Shown piece by piece: positions 9,431-18,995 of a DNA stretch of 64,000 bases (the first letter of the stretch is position 1; each line of letters begins with the position of its first letter). This DNA comes from Joostella atrarenae. Lineage in GTDB: Bacteria > Bacteroidota > Bacteroidia > Flavobacteriales > Flavobacteriaceae. The notes beneath the pieces were generated by a model. It worked only from the letters and a program-made list of their open reading frames with translations, was not told the origin of the DNA and did no database searches. The stretch spans positions 25,966 to 89,965 of the forward strand of contig NZ_JAETXX010000013.1 of NCBI RefSeq assembly GCF_021764745.1, given 5' to 3'. The translations under genes were made by a program, and so were the position numbers.

Positions 9431-11881
9431 TTAGTTTTCAGTCTTATCGATATATCTTAACTTAAAGGCGTCTGGGTTTACAGCTTCAAGTGATTTTTTA
9501 TAATAGAAATCGATCATTTGAAGCTCTAAATATACTTTAATTTTCTCTAAATCATTACTTTCTGCAAATATTTCATAGGATTTATTCGATGTTTTTTGTT
9601 TGAATTCGTTTAATAACTCGTCTGGATAGACTACATCATTCATAGAATTATAACTATACAGAGCTACTTCCATCCATCTATGTCCTACCATTTTTTGCTG
9701 ACGCGCTACTAATTCTTTTTCTTGTAATTGATAATCCTCAAGCATTTCCTTTTCTGATGCTGATAAATTAGCAAGGTCTTTCCCTTTTAACGGATGCTCA
9801 TCCAACTCCACCTTCAGTCCAACAAAACGTTTTTCTAACTGATAATCTATACGACGCATATCCCGCTTTAACTGATTGATTACGTTAAACAATAATTGAT
9901 CGTATATCTGTAAAAAATCGCCATAACCATACAATTCTTCTAAGAAATTAATAGCATGCTCTTTATAAGGACTAGCCTCTTCTTGCTCTTGAATAGTTGC
10001 AAATAAGACATTTAAGTTTCCAGATTGGGAAATAGGAATATTTGCAAACTGATCGCTGTTTTTAACATTACTTATCTGCTCTGTAACTTCTGTTAATGTA
10101 CCATCATAGGTTACATCTCTATATCTAAAACGTACTGTGGGCTCACTATAAAGAGGATCCCTTTTTGTGCGATTAAGTTTAATTTTAAAATTATCAAAAG
10201 TATAAGAATAGGTGAGCGTCGCCGTAAAATCGTTTACGCTATTGGCTACACTATTTCTAAATAATGACAAGAAGTTTAAACTGAAATTATGCTTTTCCAT
10301 ATACACATAACTTCCTCCTAGTCTAAAATTATACACACTCCCCTGGCGATCTCCATTACTATAAGATGCATTATAGGAGCTTGAAAAATTAGTTCTCAGT
10401 TTTTTATCAAAAAATAATTTCCCCACAGAAAGCGTAGGCCCCCAAGTTAAAGATTTATCTTGTCCAACGGTGTTATATGATGCATTTCCAGCCAATGTAA
10501 CATTCATTGCTAACGGAATATAGCCCACAGTATATCCTGCTGCACCATTATAAAATGAATTCTCCCCTCCTTCTACTACAGTTCCTCCCTGCTGATTAAC
10601 TGCATTTTGATATACCATATTCAGGCTAATAGTTTTATTTTTTTCTTCTGATGCCAATAAGTTGTAATTAGCACCAAGATTGGCATTTTGAGAAACTTGA
10701 CGATAGTTTAACGTATCGAGGTTTTGAAATTGATCCACTTGATTTATATAATCAAACTGATCTCTAATATTTGTATAAGACTGAAAATTAGAATAAGAAC
10801 CATTTAATGATAATTTATCTGAATGGGTATATCCTAAATTCACGGATCCTACTATACGTTGCATTTCCGAACTTTTCTGCTTGTCTAAATTATCTCGTTG
10901 GAAGCCAGTATTAACAGCTACGCTTAATTTATCATTGAAAACTGTCTGACTCACATTTAAAGTGATATTCTCTAAATCATTATTAAAATAATAAGCACCT
11001 AAGGTTTTATAATCTGGGTCAATCCGTTCATATCCAACACCCACAGAACCATTTCCTGCTGGGTAATCGAAACTTGCATTTAAAGCAGAATAATATTCTG
11101 TACTTATGTTTTCATCCAGAAGAAAAGACAACATTCCTTTCTCTCCTCTTTCATCCGTTAGGCGAGAATCTTCAGTGACTCCAGAAATAGCATATTCTAC
11201 TCTTAATTGCCCACGATCAAATAGATTGATGTTTGTCTCAGCGCTTATAACAGTATTCTCTTTAGGCGCCAATTCTAACTCAGACGGGTAAGGGATACGC
11301 AAAGAATTCTCATCGTCTTTAGCATGAAAATAAATAAGCCCTAAGCTAATTTTTTCAAATTCATAAGAAGCTTTTGCTCCATACCCCATACGTTTATAAG
11401 CTACAATACCACCCTCTTCATTTGGGTTGTATTCGGTAGCCTTTAAAAAGCGACCGTACATAGCACTAACCTTAAAGGGCTTATCTGGAGGTGTTAATTC
11501 TACTCCCCCTCCAGTAAATTGATGTCCACTAAGGGTATAAGGTGAAAAAGTCATGGACACATCACCAATATGTGCTGTAATCCATTTATAAGAAGGATGT
11601 AAACTTAACCTATTGAATTTAAAAGGGTTTGCAAAATCAAAATCTTGGTTAGAATAGGTAAATGATAGTGGGATGTTATACAACCCTGCAATATTAAAAT
11701 TCAAATTTCCATTTAAATAATATGTAAATGGCTGTCTATTGGAAGACCCAGAGTAGTAAACCGCATTAGCAGAAATCCCTCCATTATAACGCACCAACTT
11801 GGCTTTACCAACTTGGTCTAAGTTAAAGCTTTGTCCGTAGCAAAAACTCGATAACAGTAAGAATATTACGATTAATCTCAA
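9431..11881 (-). CDS. Outer-membrane beta-barrel-like protein with helical C-terminal extension
   Basis: 816 residues with a signal peptide (MRLIVIFLLLSSFCYGQ). Residues about 20-610 alternate amphipathic beta-strands ending in aromatic residues with polar turns (for example LSVAVNTGFQRDN, KLSLNGSYSNF, FKIKLNRTKRD), as expected for a large outer-membrane barrel. From about 640 to the end the protein becomes helical and charged (IYDQLLFNVINQLKRDMRRI), unusual for a barrel, which normally ends in a membrane strand. It is the first gene of a tight pair with the TANFOR giant, so it may anchor, secrete or receive that protein. No TonB box or plug domain was seen, so it is unlikely to be a TonB-dependent receptor. 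The family was not recognised. Confidence 0.75.
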   Translation of the reverse strand: MRLIVIFLLLSSFCYGQSFNLDQVGKAKLVRYNGGISANAVYYSGSSNRQPFTYYLNGNLNFNIAGLYNIPLSFTYSNQDFDFANPFKFNRLSLHPSYKWITAHIGDVSMTFSPYTLSGHQFTGGGVELTPPDKPFKVSAMYGRFLKATEYNPNEEGGIVAYKRMGYGAKASYEFEKISLGLIYFHAKDDENSLRIPYPSELELAPKENTVISAETNINLFDRGQLRVEYAISGVTEDSRLTDERGEKGMLSFLLDENISTEYYSALNASFDYPAGNGSVGVGYERIDPDYKTLGAYYFNNDLENITLNVSQTVFNDKLSVAVNTGFQRDNLDKQKSSEMQRIVGSVNLGYTHSDKLSLNGSYSNFQSYTNIRDQFDYINQVDQFQNLDTLNYRQVSQNANLGANYNLLASEEKNKTISLNMVYQNAVNQQGGTVVEGGENSFYNGAAGYTVGYIPLAMNVTLAGNASYNTVGQDKSLTWGPTLSVGKLFFDKKLRTNFSSSYNASYSNGDRQGSVYNFRLGGSYVYMEKHNFSLNFLSLFRNSVANSVNDFTATLTYSYTFDNFKIKLNRTKRDPLYSEPTVRFRYRDVTYDGTLTEVTEQISNVKNSDQFANIPISQSGNLNVLFATIQEQEEASPYKEHAINFLEELYGYGDFLQIYDQLLFNVINQLKRDMRRIDYQLEKRFVGLKVELDEHPLKGKDLANLSASEKEMLEDYQLQEKELVARQQKMVGHRWMEVALYSYNSMNDVVYPDELLNEFKQKTSNKSYEIFAESNDLEKIKVYLELQMIDFYYKKSLEAVNPDAFKLRYIDKTEN

Positions 11882-12276
11882 TGGATTTTTAATATTTTAG
11901 GGCATGTAAATATAAAAAATCCTATTAATTATTTGTTAATAACGATACTTTTTTTCTACAAATTACAAATACATAACAAAAGCCTTTGATATGATTATAA
12001 TCTACAACCTTGAAAAACTACAAAATTTGTACTTTATAACACTTTATTTGCTATACAATGAGCTGATTTTATCAATTAAGTTAAAAAACCGTTTGCCTGT
12101 TTTCTAAATGATTTTTCAATTAGACTTGTTTTATCAGAAACTTAAGGAGACTCGGAGAAAGAATAAAAGCCTATAATCTAATTTTGATTTGGATTTATAA
12201 TAGATTTATTGTGTTTATCATGAAAGATTTCACTTTCCAAGCTTTTATTACCATTAACGAATAAAGGCTTTTTTTT
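11882..12276. other. Intergenic region upstream of the giant-gene cassette
   Basis: About 395 A+T-rich bases separate the start of the barrel gene from the 28-codon mini-ORF. It must contain the promoter for the cassette, but no clear TAnnTTTG element could be read on the minus strand. No gene, RNA or convincing terminator was seen. Confidence 0.45.
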
Positions 12277-12363
12277 TTAAGTTCCTGCTACTGAAAAAGC
12301 ATTAGAGTACAGTAAAATACTACATAAAATGGAAACAAGCATTGCTAAGTATACTCTCTTCAT
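12277..12363 (-). CDS. 28-residue signal-peptide-like mini-ORF
   Basis: Reading ATG to TAA on the minus strand gives 28 residues, MKRVYLAMLVSILCSILLYS followed by NAFSVAGT. It has a basic N-terminus, a long hydrophobic core and an A-x-A-like end, exactly the layout of a signal peptide but with almost nothing after it. It lies 42 bases downstream of the 193-residue membrane gene on the same strand. It could be a small membrane peptide, or the surviving start of a decayed secreted-protein gene. The DNA is too short for coding statistics, so the call is tentative. Confidence 0.35.
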   Translation of the reverse strand: MKRVYLAMLVSILCSILLYSNAFSVAGT

Positions 12364-12405
12364 TTGATAACTTTATTATTTTCTTATAAAAGAAGAATGC
12401 CATAA

Positions 12406-12987
12406 TTAACTTTTAAAAAGCTTAATTAATCTTTTTATCATAAAAAAAGAAAAAATCCAAAAAGTAGTCCCAAAAAGTACTATTCCTCCAAAGCGTAGCC
12501 AACCATTCCTAATGAATTTTCTCATTTCATGTTCATTCCCAATTAAAGGAGTATTATTAATTTTCAGATATAGTATTTCACTACTATAAACATCTGTATA
12601 TCTTGATTTAGAGGTGTGGATAAATGAGTAACATTTATAATTTTTTAAATCAGGCTCTTTTAAGCTAAATTTGAATTGCTCGTTTGAATATAAATCGGTT
12701 TTAAATATTTCATTAAATTTTTCTTGTTGTTCTGTTTCATTTTCTATATGATAAGAATCTCTAAAAGAAGGCGTTTCGAATATTAAATAACTTATCCTAA
12801 ACCCATTCATTTGCTGCGTGCTATATGTCAGTTCTGTTAGGCTTTCAGGTTGATTAATAGCTCGTTCCTTAGCTTTATTCTCGTTATACACTTTTATACC
12901 CGCACTGAAAGGAATAATTAGCGACCCAACAAAGAAAATTGAGCTTATTATCACTCGTATTACTATGTATAATACTCTATCTTTCAT
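12406..12987 (-). CDS. Two-helix membrane protein, unknown
   Basis: 193 residues. One membrane segment at about 7-30 (IVIRVIISSIFFVGSLIIPF) and a second at about 165-187 (GGIVLFGTTFWIFSFFMI) bracket a ~130-residue polar, probably extracytoplasmic domain rich in Y, S, E and K. The protein ends in basic residues (KRLIKLFKS), placing the C-terminus in the cytoplasm. Its ATG overlaps the stop of the upstream 86-residue gene by four bases (ATGA), indicating translational coupling. The layout recalls small two-helix proteins such as DUF3592, but I see no firm family motif. The second copy of the 86-residue gene has no such partner, because transposase debris lies in its place. Confidence 0.7.
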   Translation of the reverse strand: MKDRVLYIVIRVIISSIFFVGSLIIPFSAGIKVYNENKAKERAINQPESLTELTYSTQQMNGFRISYLIFETPSFRDSYHIENETEQQEKFNEIFKTDLYSNEQFKFSLKEPDLKNYKCYSFIHTSKSRYTDVYSSEILYLKINNTPLIGNEHEMRKFIRNGWLRFGGIVLFGTTFWIFSFFMIKRLIKLFKS

Positions 12988-13244
12988 TTTTTCTTGAACA
13001 TCTTATAAAAAGCAATAATTATTATCATCAAAAAGAAACCTCTACCAAGAATATAACCTATAGTCGTTCTATTTAAGTTATACATTATTACTTTAAAAGT
13101 TTTACTTTTTATACTCCCTTTATTAACTTCTTCAAAAGTTGAAAAATCATCATAGTTTATAAAACCTGAAAGCATTAATAAAATAATTATTATGTTTCCA
13201 GTATTTTTAGCTAAAAAATCTTTTAATTTATTCATTCTAGACAT
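12984..13244 (-). CDS. Small membrane protein, paralogue A
   Basis: 86 residues with two predicted membrane segments: about 14-27 (NTGNIIIILLMLSGF) and about 62-80 (IGYILGRGFFLMIIIIAF). A basic tail (YKMFKKK) suggests the C-terminus is cytoplasmic. It is about 80 percent identical to the 86-residue product of 13644-13904. The stop overlaps the start of the 193-residue gene by four bases, so these two form a unit. No family was recognised. Conservation of reading frame in both copies while the flanking uxs fragment has decayed supports a real, expressed gene. It is not placed like an immunity gene for the giant protein, being upstream rather than immediately downstream of it. Confidence 0.7.
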   Translation of the reverse strand: MSRMNKLKDFLAKNTGNIIIILLMLSGFINYDDFSTFEEVNKGSIKSKTFKVIMYNLNRTTIGYILGRGFFLMIIIIAFYKMFKKK

Positions 13245-13343
13245 TACTATACATGATAATAAACAGTTACTTCAGGTCATATTTTTAGCAAGACCTGAGT
13301 TATAGATGTATTTTTGTGTTATTTTAAAACTAGTAGTTTAATC

Positions 13344-13432
13344 CTACTTTTATTACGGTCACTAAAATCACGATGTTCCTTTTTATAAAACTCGCTTTCA
13401 GGTAGATTTTAAAAAATTGATATGTGAGTTCC
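13344..13432 (-). pseudogene. 3'-end fragment of the UDP-glucuronate decarboxylase gene
   Basis: These bases repeat the last ~28 codons and the TAG stop of the intact uxs gene (14001-14987). At least two one-base deletions in A-runs shift the frame, so it cannot encode the original C-terminus (intact version ends [10 protein letters not shown]). It has no start or catalytic region. It was carried along by the tandem duplication and shows the direction of that event: uxs is the source, the fragment is the by-product. Confidence 0.85.
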
Positions 13433-13440
13433 CTCTACTA

Positions 13441-13635
13441 CCACGAGATTGTATCGTATGACAATGCTTAACGTTTGAACTTCCATTGGTTACTTTCTTA
13501 AAATAAGTCAGCAATAATTCAGGCTTTTTCTCCTTAATATCCCTAAAAACTAAATGTAAATGATTAGCCATGATGCACTAGTCAACTATCTCCATAATTA
13601 TTTCTTCAATACTCCTAGCCTTCTGTGCCGTCGTT
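13441..13635 (-). pseudogene. Decayed HUH/Y1 (IS200-like) transposase fragment
   Basis: The minus strand reads EEIIMEIVD, an in-frame stop, then CIMANHLHLVFRDIKEKKPE followed by LLLTYFKKVTNG. The NHLHL box is the H-h-H metal site of Y1/HUH transposases, and the following helix with FKK is the usual next motif. The N-terminal third and the catalytic tyrosine helix are missing, and a stop interrupts what remains, so it is inactive. It sits exactly between the two copies of the duplication, replacing the 193-residue gene that would be expected beside the second small gene. Confidence 0.65.
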
Positions 13636-13642
13636 TTGGTAG

Positions 13643-14110
13643 TTCATTTTTTCTTGAACATCTTATAAAAACCAATTAATGCTACCATCAAAAAGGAACC
13701 TCTACCAAGAATATAACCTATAGTTGTTTTATTTAAGTTATACATTATTACTTTTGCCGTTCTATACTTTAAACTCCCTTTGTTAACTTCTTCAAAAGTT
13801 GAAATATCATCGTAATTAACAAAAACTGAAAGCATTAATAAGATAATTATCATTTTTCCATTATTTTTAGCTAAAAACTCTTTTATTTTATTCATTTTAG
13901 ACATTACTATACATGATAATAAACAATTACATCAGGTGATATTTTTAGTAGACCTAAGTTATAGATGTATTATTGTATTTTTAAAACTAGTAATTTAATC
14001 CTACTTTTTATTACGGTCACTAAAATCGCGATGTTCTTTTTTATAAAGCTCGCTTTCTGGTAGATTTTTAAAATATTGATAGGTGCGTTCCATCCCCTCT
14101 TGACGAGATA
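13643..14110 (-). repeat. Tandem duplication, copy B (source side)
   Basis: This is the partner of 12983-13450. It holds the second 86-residue gene and the 3' end of intact uxs. In copy A an inverted repeat TCAGGTC/GACCTGA (13272-13298) precedes the small gene; in copy B the same spot is degenerate. Confidence 0.85.
13644..13904 (-). CDS. Small membrane protein, paralogue B
   Basis: 86 residues with the same layout as paralogue A: basic N-terminus, membrane segment at about 14-27, polar loop containing NYDDISTFEEVNKGS, second segment at about 62-80 and tail YKMFKKK. The loop between the helices is the best conserved part, so it is probably the functional surface. The gene lies 96 bases after the uxs stop on the same strand and may be read through from it. 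Unlike paralogue A it has no coupled 193-residue gene: the ATG overlapping its stop leads into only nine further codons before a stop in the transposase remnant. Function unknown. Confidence 0.65.
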   Translation of the reverse strand: MSKMNKIKEFLAKNNGKMIIILLMLSVFVNYDDISTFEEVNKGSLKYRTAKVIMYNLNKTTIGYILGRGSFLMVALIGFYKMFKKK

Positions 14111-14987
14111 TTTTAGGCTCCCATTTTAATATCTCTCGCGCTTTTGTAATATCTGGTCTTCTCTGTGATGGATCGTCTTTTGGAAGTGGTTTATATACAA
14201 TTTTCTGATTTGTTCCTGTGAGTTTTACAATTTCTTCAGCAAAATCTTTAATAGAAATCTCTGTAGGGTTACCAATATTTACAGGCTCATGGTAATCGCT
14301 CATCAAAAGGCGGTAGATTCCCTCTATCTCATCATCAACATAACAGAAAGATCGTGTCTGACTCCCATCGCCAAAAATAGTAAGGTCTTCGCCACGTAGC
14401 GCCTGACCAATAAAAGCTGGAATTACACGACCGTCGTTGAGACGCATTTTAGGTCCATATGTATTAAATATTCTTGCTATGCGGGTATCTACGCCATGAA
14501 AACGATGATATGCCATTGTAATAGACTCCATAAAGCGCTTAGCTTCATCGTAAACTCCACGCGGCCCAACAGGACTCACGTTTCCATAGTATTCTTCGGT
14601 TTGCGGATGCACCAAAGGATCTCCATATACTTCAGAAGTAGAAGCAACTAAAATTCGTGCGTTCTTATCTTTGGCAAGTCCCAAAAGGTTATGGGTTCCT
14701 AAAGCTCCTACTTTTAATGTTTGGATCGGTATTTTTAAATAATCGATTGGACTAGCTGGAGATGCAAAATGTAATATATAATCCAACTCTCCAGAAATAT
14801 CAATGTATTTTGTAACATCGTGGTGAATGAATTCAAAATTCTCACTACTTCGCAAATGTTCAATATTCCTGAGGTCGCCAGTTATAAGATTATCCATTCC
14901 TATTACGTACATCCCTTCATTCATAAACCTATCACAAAGGTGAGATCCTAAAAACCCTGCCGCTCCTGTTATTAAAATACGCTTCAT
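14001..14987 (-). CDS. uxs: UDP-glucuronate decarboxylase (UDP-xylose synthase), SDR family
   Basis: Starts at the ATG giving [20 protein letters not shown]; the longer reading would need a TTG start. The product has 328 residues. The NAD-binding motif GAAGFLGSH is at 8-16, the catalytic triad serine lies in VASTSEVYG and the Tyr/Lys pair in YDEAKR. These, with [14 protein letters not shown], are typical of extended SDRs that decarboxylate UDP-glucuronate to UDP-xylose in the cytoplasm for polysaccharide synthesis. No glycan-synthesis genes adjoin it in this window. Its 3' end was duplicated into 13344-13432. A dTDP-glucose dehydratase is a less likely alternative because of the motif spelling. 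Confidence 0.85.
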   Translation of the reverse strand: MKRILITGAAGFLGSHLCDRFMNEGMYVIGMDNLITGDLRNIEHLRSSENFEFIHHDVTKYIDISGELDYILHFASPASPIDYLKIPIQTLKVGALGTHNLLGLAKDKNARILVASTSEVYGDPLVHPQTEEYYGNVSPVGPRGVYDEAKRFMESITMAYHRFHGVDTRIARIFNTYGPKMRLNDGRVIPAFIGQALRGEDLTIFGDGSQTRSFCYVDDEIEGIYRLLMSDYHEPVNIGNPTEISIKDFAEEIVKLTGTNQKIVYKPLPKDDPSQRRPDITKAREILKWEPKISRQEGMERTYQYFKNLPESELYKKEHRDFSDRNKK

Positions 14988-15124
14988 TTCCAATATCAAT
15001 TCTATTTGGGAACGAAGATAATTATAAAAACTGGGTTTTTATATGTAGATACTGTTCTTCATAATTAGAACTATTGAATCTCTATTTTAATGGTCTCCAA
15101 AACGATATATCGATTCACAAAAAC

Positions 15125-15163
15125 AAAAAACTTGGTCTACTTTTCAATAAGACCAAGTTTTTT
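15125..15163 (-). terminator. Rho-independent terminator of icmF
   Basis: Stem AAAAAACTTGGTC / GACCAAGTTTTTT with a 13-base loop lies about 65 bases past the icmF stop and upstream of uxs. U-runs on both strands make it potentially bidirectional. Confidence 0.85.
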
Positions 15164-15226
15164 ATTTCTTGTTATAATTAAGTGTAAAGCGCTAAAATAA
15201 ATTAATAGGACTCTTCTAATAGCTTT

Positions 15227-18200
15227 CTACATATTCCTTCTGTACTGCCCACCTACTTCGAATAAAGCTTGCGTAATTTGCCCTAGAGAACAAACTTTTG
15301 TAGCTTCCATCAAAGCTTCAAATACATTTTTATTATGAATTGCAGCCTGTTGAACCTCTCCAATAGCTGTCGTAGATTCTTTAGCATAAACTTTATGGAG
15401 CTTTTCTAATGTGCTTATTTGTAATTGTTTTTCCGTTTCGGTAGCGCGGATTACTTCCGAAGGAATAACAGTTGGAGACCCTTTACTACTTAAAAAAGTG
15501 TTCACTCCAATAATTGGATATTCCCCCGTATGCTTTAAAGTTTCATAATATAAGCTTTCTTCTTGTATTTTTGAACGCTGATACATGGTTTCCATAGCTC
15601 CTAAAACACCTCCACGCTCGGTAATTCGATCAAATTCCTTTAATACTGCTTCTTCTACCAAGTCTGTAAGCTCTTCTATAATAAAACTTCCTTGAATAGG
15701 ATTTTCATTCTTAGCTAACCCTAATTCTTTATTTATAATAAGTTGAATGGCCATTGCACGACGTACAGAATCTTCTGTTGGCGTTGTTATCGCCTCATCA
15801 TAAGCGTTTGTATGTAATGAATTACAGTTATCGTAAATAGCGTATAAAGCTTGAAGTGTAGTTCGGATATCGTTAAAATCAATCTCCTGCGCATGTAACG
15901 ATCTTCCTGATGTTTGAATATGGTATTTTAACATCTGAGAACGTGCATCTGCACCATACTTTTCTTTTAAAGCTTTTGCCCATATTTTTCGTGCCACACG
16001 ACCTATCACAGCATATTCTGGATCTACTCCATTAGAGAAAAAGAAAGATAAATTCGGTCCAAATTTATTGATATCCATTCCTCTACTTAAATAATACTCT
16101 ACATAGGTAAATCCATTTGCCAAAGTAAATGCCAATTGGGTAATTGGATTTGCTCCAGCTTCTGCAATATGATAACCAGAAATTGAAACCGAGTAGAAAT
16201 TACGAACGCCATTCTCAATAAAATACTCTTGCACATCTCCCATAAGTCGCAATGCAAACTCAGTAGAGAAAATACAGGTATTTTGCGCCTGATCTTCTTT
16301 TAATATATCTGCTTGCACTGTTCCACGAACCTGCGCAATAGTTCTTTCTTTTATCTCCTTATATACTTCTATTGGTAGTACCATATCTCCGGTAACTCCC
16401 AAAAGCATTAATCCTAATCCGTCGTTACCCTCTGGAAGCCCTTCCTCTTGTGCTCCTTCAGAACGAGAGAAACTATTGTATTTAGGACGTTCGCTATTTT
16501 TCTGCTGATAAATAGCATCTATTTTAGCATTTACTTCCTCTTCTAAGTCATTTTCTTTGATATAGATTTCACACTGCTGATCGATTGCCGCATTCATGAA
16601 AAATCCTAATAACATCGGCGCTGGACCGTTAATAGTCATACTCACAGAAGTCATAGCATCTGCTAAATTGAAACCTGAATATAACTTCTTAGCATCATCT
16701 AAACAGCAAATTGAAACTCCCGCATTTCCTATTTTACCGTATATATCTGGACGGTGATCTGGATCATTTCCGTAGAGAGTAACGGAGTCAAAAGCAGTTG
16801 ACAAACGTTTTGCTGGCATTCCTAAACTCACATAATGGAAACGCCTGTTTGTACGCTCTGGACCTCCTTCTCCTGCAAACATTCTTGTAGGATCTTCACC
16901 TGTTCTTTTAAAAGGATACAGTCCTGAAGCATATGGGAATTCTCCTGGCACATTTTCTTGCAATACCCATCTTAAAACATCTCCCCATGCTTTATACTTA
17001 GGCAATGCAACTTTTGGAATTTGAGAGTGTGATAATGACTCCGTATGCGTTGCTATATTTATTTCTTTATTCCTAACCTTAAAAGTGTAAAGTGGCTCTT
17101 TATATTTTGCTACTTTCTCATCCCAATTTAAAATTGTTTCCCAATGGTGAGGATCTAAATTCAGTTTTACACGATCGAATTCCCCAACCAATAATTTTAT
17201 AAAGTCTTGATTTTCTACTTCATCTAAATTAAGAGACTCCATATCTACACCATACTTAGACAAAGAAAGGTCAGCGTCTGCTACACTACACAAGGTTTGG
17301 TAAATTCCATAAAGCTTTTGAGCGACCGCTACTTGTTCATCAACCTTTTTATCGTAAGCGCGATTACTTTCTGCAATTTCCGATAAATAGCGTGTTCTAT
17401 TTGGTGGAATTACAAATACTTTCTCACTCATTTCCGAAGAAATTACAAACTCCGATTTTAAGTTAGAACTCGTCTTATCTTCAATCAATTTCATGATTTC
17501 CTTGTAGAGTGTATTCATACCAGGATCATTAAACTGTGCAGCAATGGTTCCAAAAACAGGAAGTTCATCCGCTTTTGCTTCCCACATCCCATGATTACGT
17601 TGGTATTGTTTTTTTACATCTCTAAGCGCATCTAATGCTCCTCGCTTATCAAATTTATTGATCGCTACCAAATCGGCAAAATCAAGCATATCAATTTTTT
17701 CTAATTGGGTAGCTGCTCCAAATTCTGGTGTCATTACATATAGAGATACATCTGAATGGTCTAGAATTTCTGTATCACTCTGTCCGATTCCTGAAGTTTC
17801 AAGAATTATTAAATCATAATTTGCAGCTTTTAAAACTTCTACTGCCTCTGCAACATGCTTAGAAAGTGCTAAATTAGACTGACGGGTAGCTAGGCTACGC
17901 ATATAAACGCGCGAATTATTAATGGCATTCATACGAATACGATCCCCTAATAACGCACCTCCCGTTTTTCTTTTTGAAGGATCCACAGAAATAATTCCAA
18001 TAGTTTTGTCTTCAAAATCGTTTAGAAAACGACGTACCACCTCATCTACCAAACTACTTTTTCCTGAACCTCCAGTTCCAGTAATTCCTAATACAGGAAC
18101 CTTACTCTTGGAAGTGTCTATACTATTAAATAACCTTAAAAATTCTTCGTGGTTATTCTCTGCAAGTGTAATAAGCCTTGCTATTGTATTTATATGTTTC

Positions 18201-18688
18201 TCTTCGAGTTCTTTTTTTACATCTACTTCAGAAGGCAAACCATCAATTGCATAATCAGAATTCTGTACCAAATGATCAATCATTCCTTGCAGTCCTAATT
18301 CTCTACCATCATCTGGCGAATATATTTTGGACACTCCATAATCTATTAGTTCTTTTATTTCCTCTGGAAGGATCACACCACCTCCACCACCAAAGATTTT
18401 GATATTGGAAGCACCTCGTTCGACTAATAAATCGTGCATATATTTAAAATACTCATTGTGCCCTCCTTGGTATGAAGTAAGCGCAATAGCATTTGCATCT
18501 TCTTGAATAGCTGTATTTACCACTTCTTCCACACTTCGATCGTGTCCCAAATGGATTACCTCAACTCCAGTAGCCTGAATAATTCTACGCATAATATTTA
18601 TGGTAGCATCATGCCCATCAAAGAGCGAAGCTGCAGTTACTATTCTTATTTTATTCTTAGGTTTATATTGGTTTGTTTGCTTCATCAT
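15227..18688 (-). CDS. icmF: Fused isobutyryl-CoA mutase (B12 domain - G-protein chaperone - mutase)
   Basis: 1153 residues in the order characteristic of IcmF. A cobalamin-binding domain (about 13-145) carries the DGHDA motif, His26 being the expected cobalt ligand. A MeaB-like GTPase follows (about 195-420), with Walker [10 protein letters not shown] at about 204-212 and [16 protein letters not shown]. The acyl-CoA mutase barrel spans about 560-1100, with [19 protein letters not shown] near 587. Phe in YPF, where methylmalonyl-CoA mutase has Tyr, points to isobutyryl/butyryl-CoA rather than methylmalonyl-CoA. The fused GTPase loads and protects the cofactor. It acts in the cytoplasm in branched-chain acyl-CoA metabolism. 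Monocistronic with its own terminator. A methionine at position 2 is an equally possible start. Confidence 0.93.
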   Translation of the reverse strand: MMKQTNQYKPKNKIRIVTAASLFDGHDATINIMRRIIQATGVEVIHLGHDRSVEEVVNTAIQEDANAIALTSYQGGHNEYFKYMHDLLVERGASNIKIFGGGGGVILPEEIKELIDYGVSKIYSPDDGRELGLQGMIDHLVQNSDYAIDGLPSEVDVKKELEEKHINTIARLITLAENNHEEFLRLFNSIDTSKSKVPVLGITGTGGSGKSSLVDEVVRRFLNDFEDKTIGIISVDPSKRKTGGALLGDRIRMNAINNSRVYMRSLATRQSNLALSKHVAEAVEVLKAANYDLIILETSGIGQSDTEILDHSDVSLYVMTPEFGAATQLEKIDMLDFADLVAINKFDKRGALDALRDVKKQYQRNHGMWEAKADELPVFGTIAAQFNDPGMNTLYKEIMKLIEDKTSSNLKSEFVISSEMSEKVFVIPPNRTRYLSEIAESNRAYDKKVDEQVAVAQKLYGIYQTLCSVADADLSLSKYGVDMESLNLDEVENQDFIKLLVGEFDRVKLNLDPHHWETILNWDEKVAKYKEPLYTFKVRNKEINIATHTESLSHSQIPKVALPKYKAWGDVLRWVLQENVPGEFPYASGLYPFKRTGEDPTRMFAGEGGPERTNRRFHYVSLGMPAKRLSTAFDSVTLYGNDPDHRPDIYGKIGNAGVSICCLDDAKKLYSGFNLADAMTSVSMTINGPAPMLLGFFMNAAIDQQCEIYIKENDLEEEVNAKIDAIYQQKNSERPKYNSFSRSEGAQEEGLPEGNDGLGLMLLGVTGDMVLPIEVYKEIKERTIAQVRGTVQADILKEDQAQNTCIFSTEFALRLMGDVQEYFIENGVRNFYSVSISGYHIAEAGANPITQLAFTLANGFTYVEYYLSRGMDINKFGPNLSFFFSNGVDPEYAVIGRVARKIWAKALKEKYGADARSQMLKYHIQTSGRSLHAQEIDFNDIRTTLQALYAIYDNCNSLHTNAYDEAITTPTEDSVRRAMAIQLIINKELGLAKNENPIQGSFIIEELTDLVEEAVLKEFDRITERGGVLGAMETMYQRSKIQEESLYYETLKHTGEYPIIGVNTFLSSKGSPTVIPSEVIRATETEKQLQISTLEKLHKVYAKESTTAIGEVQQAAIHNKNVFEALMEATKVCSLGQITQALFEVGGQYRRNM

Positions 18689-18995
18689 TAATAAGATGTG
18701 TTATTTATGTCTGCAATTTACAGAATTTGCATAAAAAAGGAGCTTATTTTAAGAATAAGTTAATCCACAATCCAGAACAAATTCCTAGCGATTAATTTAG
18801 CCATATTTTTATTTCTAAAAGATCTAAATGCATAAAAACTAGCGAAATAAATTAATAACGTGATAACTGACCAATTGAACGTTATTATTTTTGATTTGTA
18901 ATAATCTTAATTTATTTTCACTAAGAAATTATGAACAAGCATTAATCAACAGTAAAAAGAATTATTTTTTACTTTTTTATCATACCACCAAAACT
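18689..18995. other. Divergent intergenic region icmF/purU
   Basis: About 300 bases hold the promoters of two divergent genes. TATTTTTG at 18886-18893 fits the flavobacterial -7 element TAnnTTTG for purU, but no TTG sits at the right distance. No cobalamin-riboswitch signature was seen upstream of icmF. Confidence 0.4.

Larger units (their letters stand above)
12983..13450 (-). repeat. Tandem duplication, copy A
   Basis: This stretch matches 13643-14110 at a constant offset of about 660 bases, with an estimated identity above 80 percent. It contains the 86-residue gene, its upstream region and the last ~100 bases of the uxs gene. Small indels have accumulated outside the small ORF, whereas the ORF itself stays open, which suggests selection on the protein. 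The match fades around 13440-13450. Confidence 0.85.

Noticed and set aside
12060..12275. A terminator from AAAGCCT at 12164 and AGGCTTT at 12265
   Set aside because: The arms are about 100 bases apart without further pairing, so they are unlikely to form a terminator hairpin.
12406..13904. The small membrane genes as immunity proteins for the giant TANFOR protein
   Set aside because: Immunity genes normally lie immediately downstream of the toxin gene. These lie upstream of the whole cassette and nearer to uxs.
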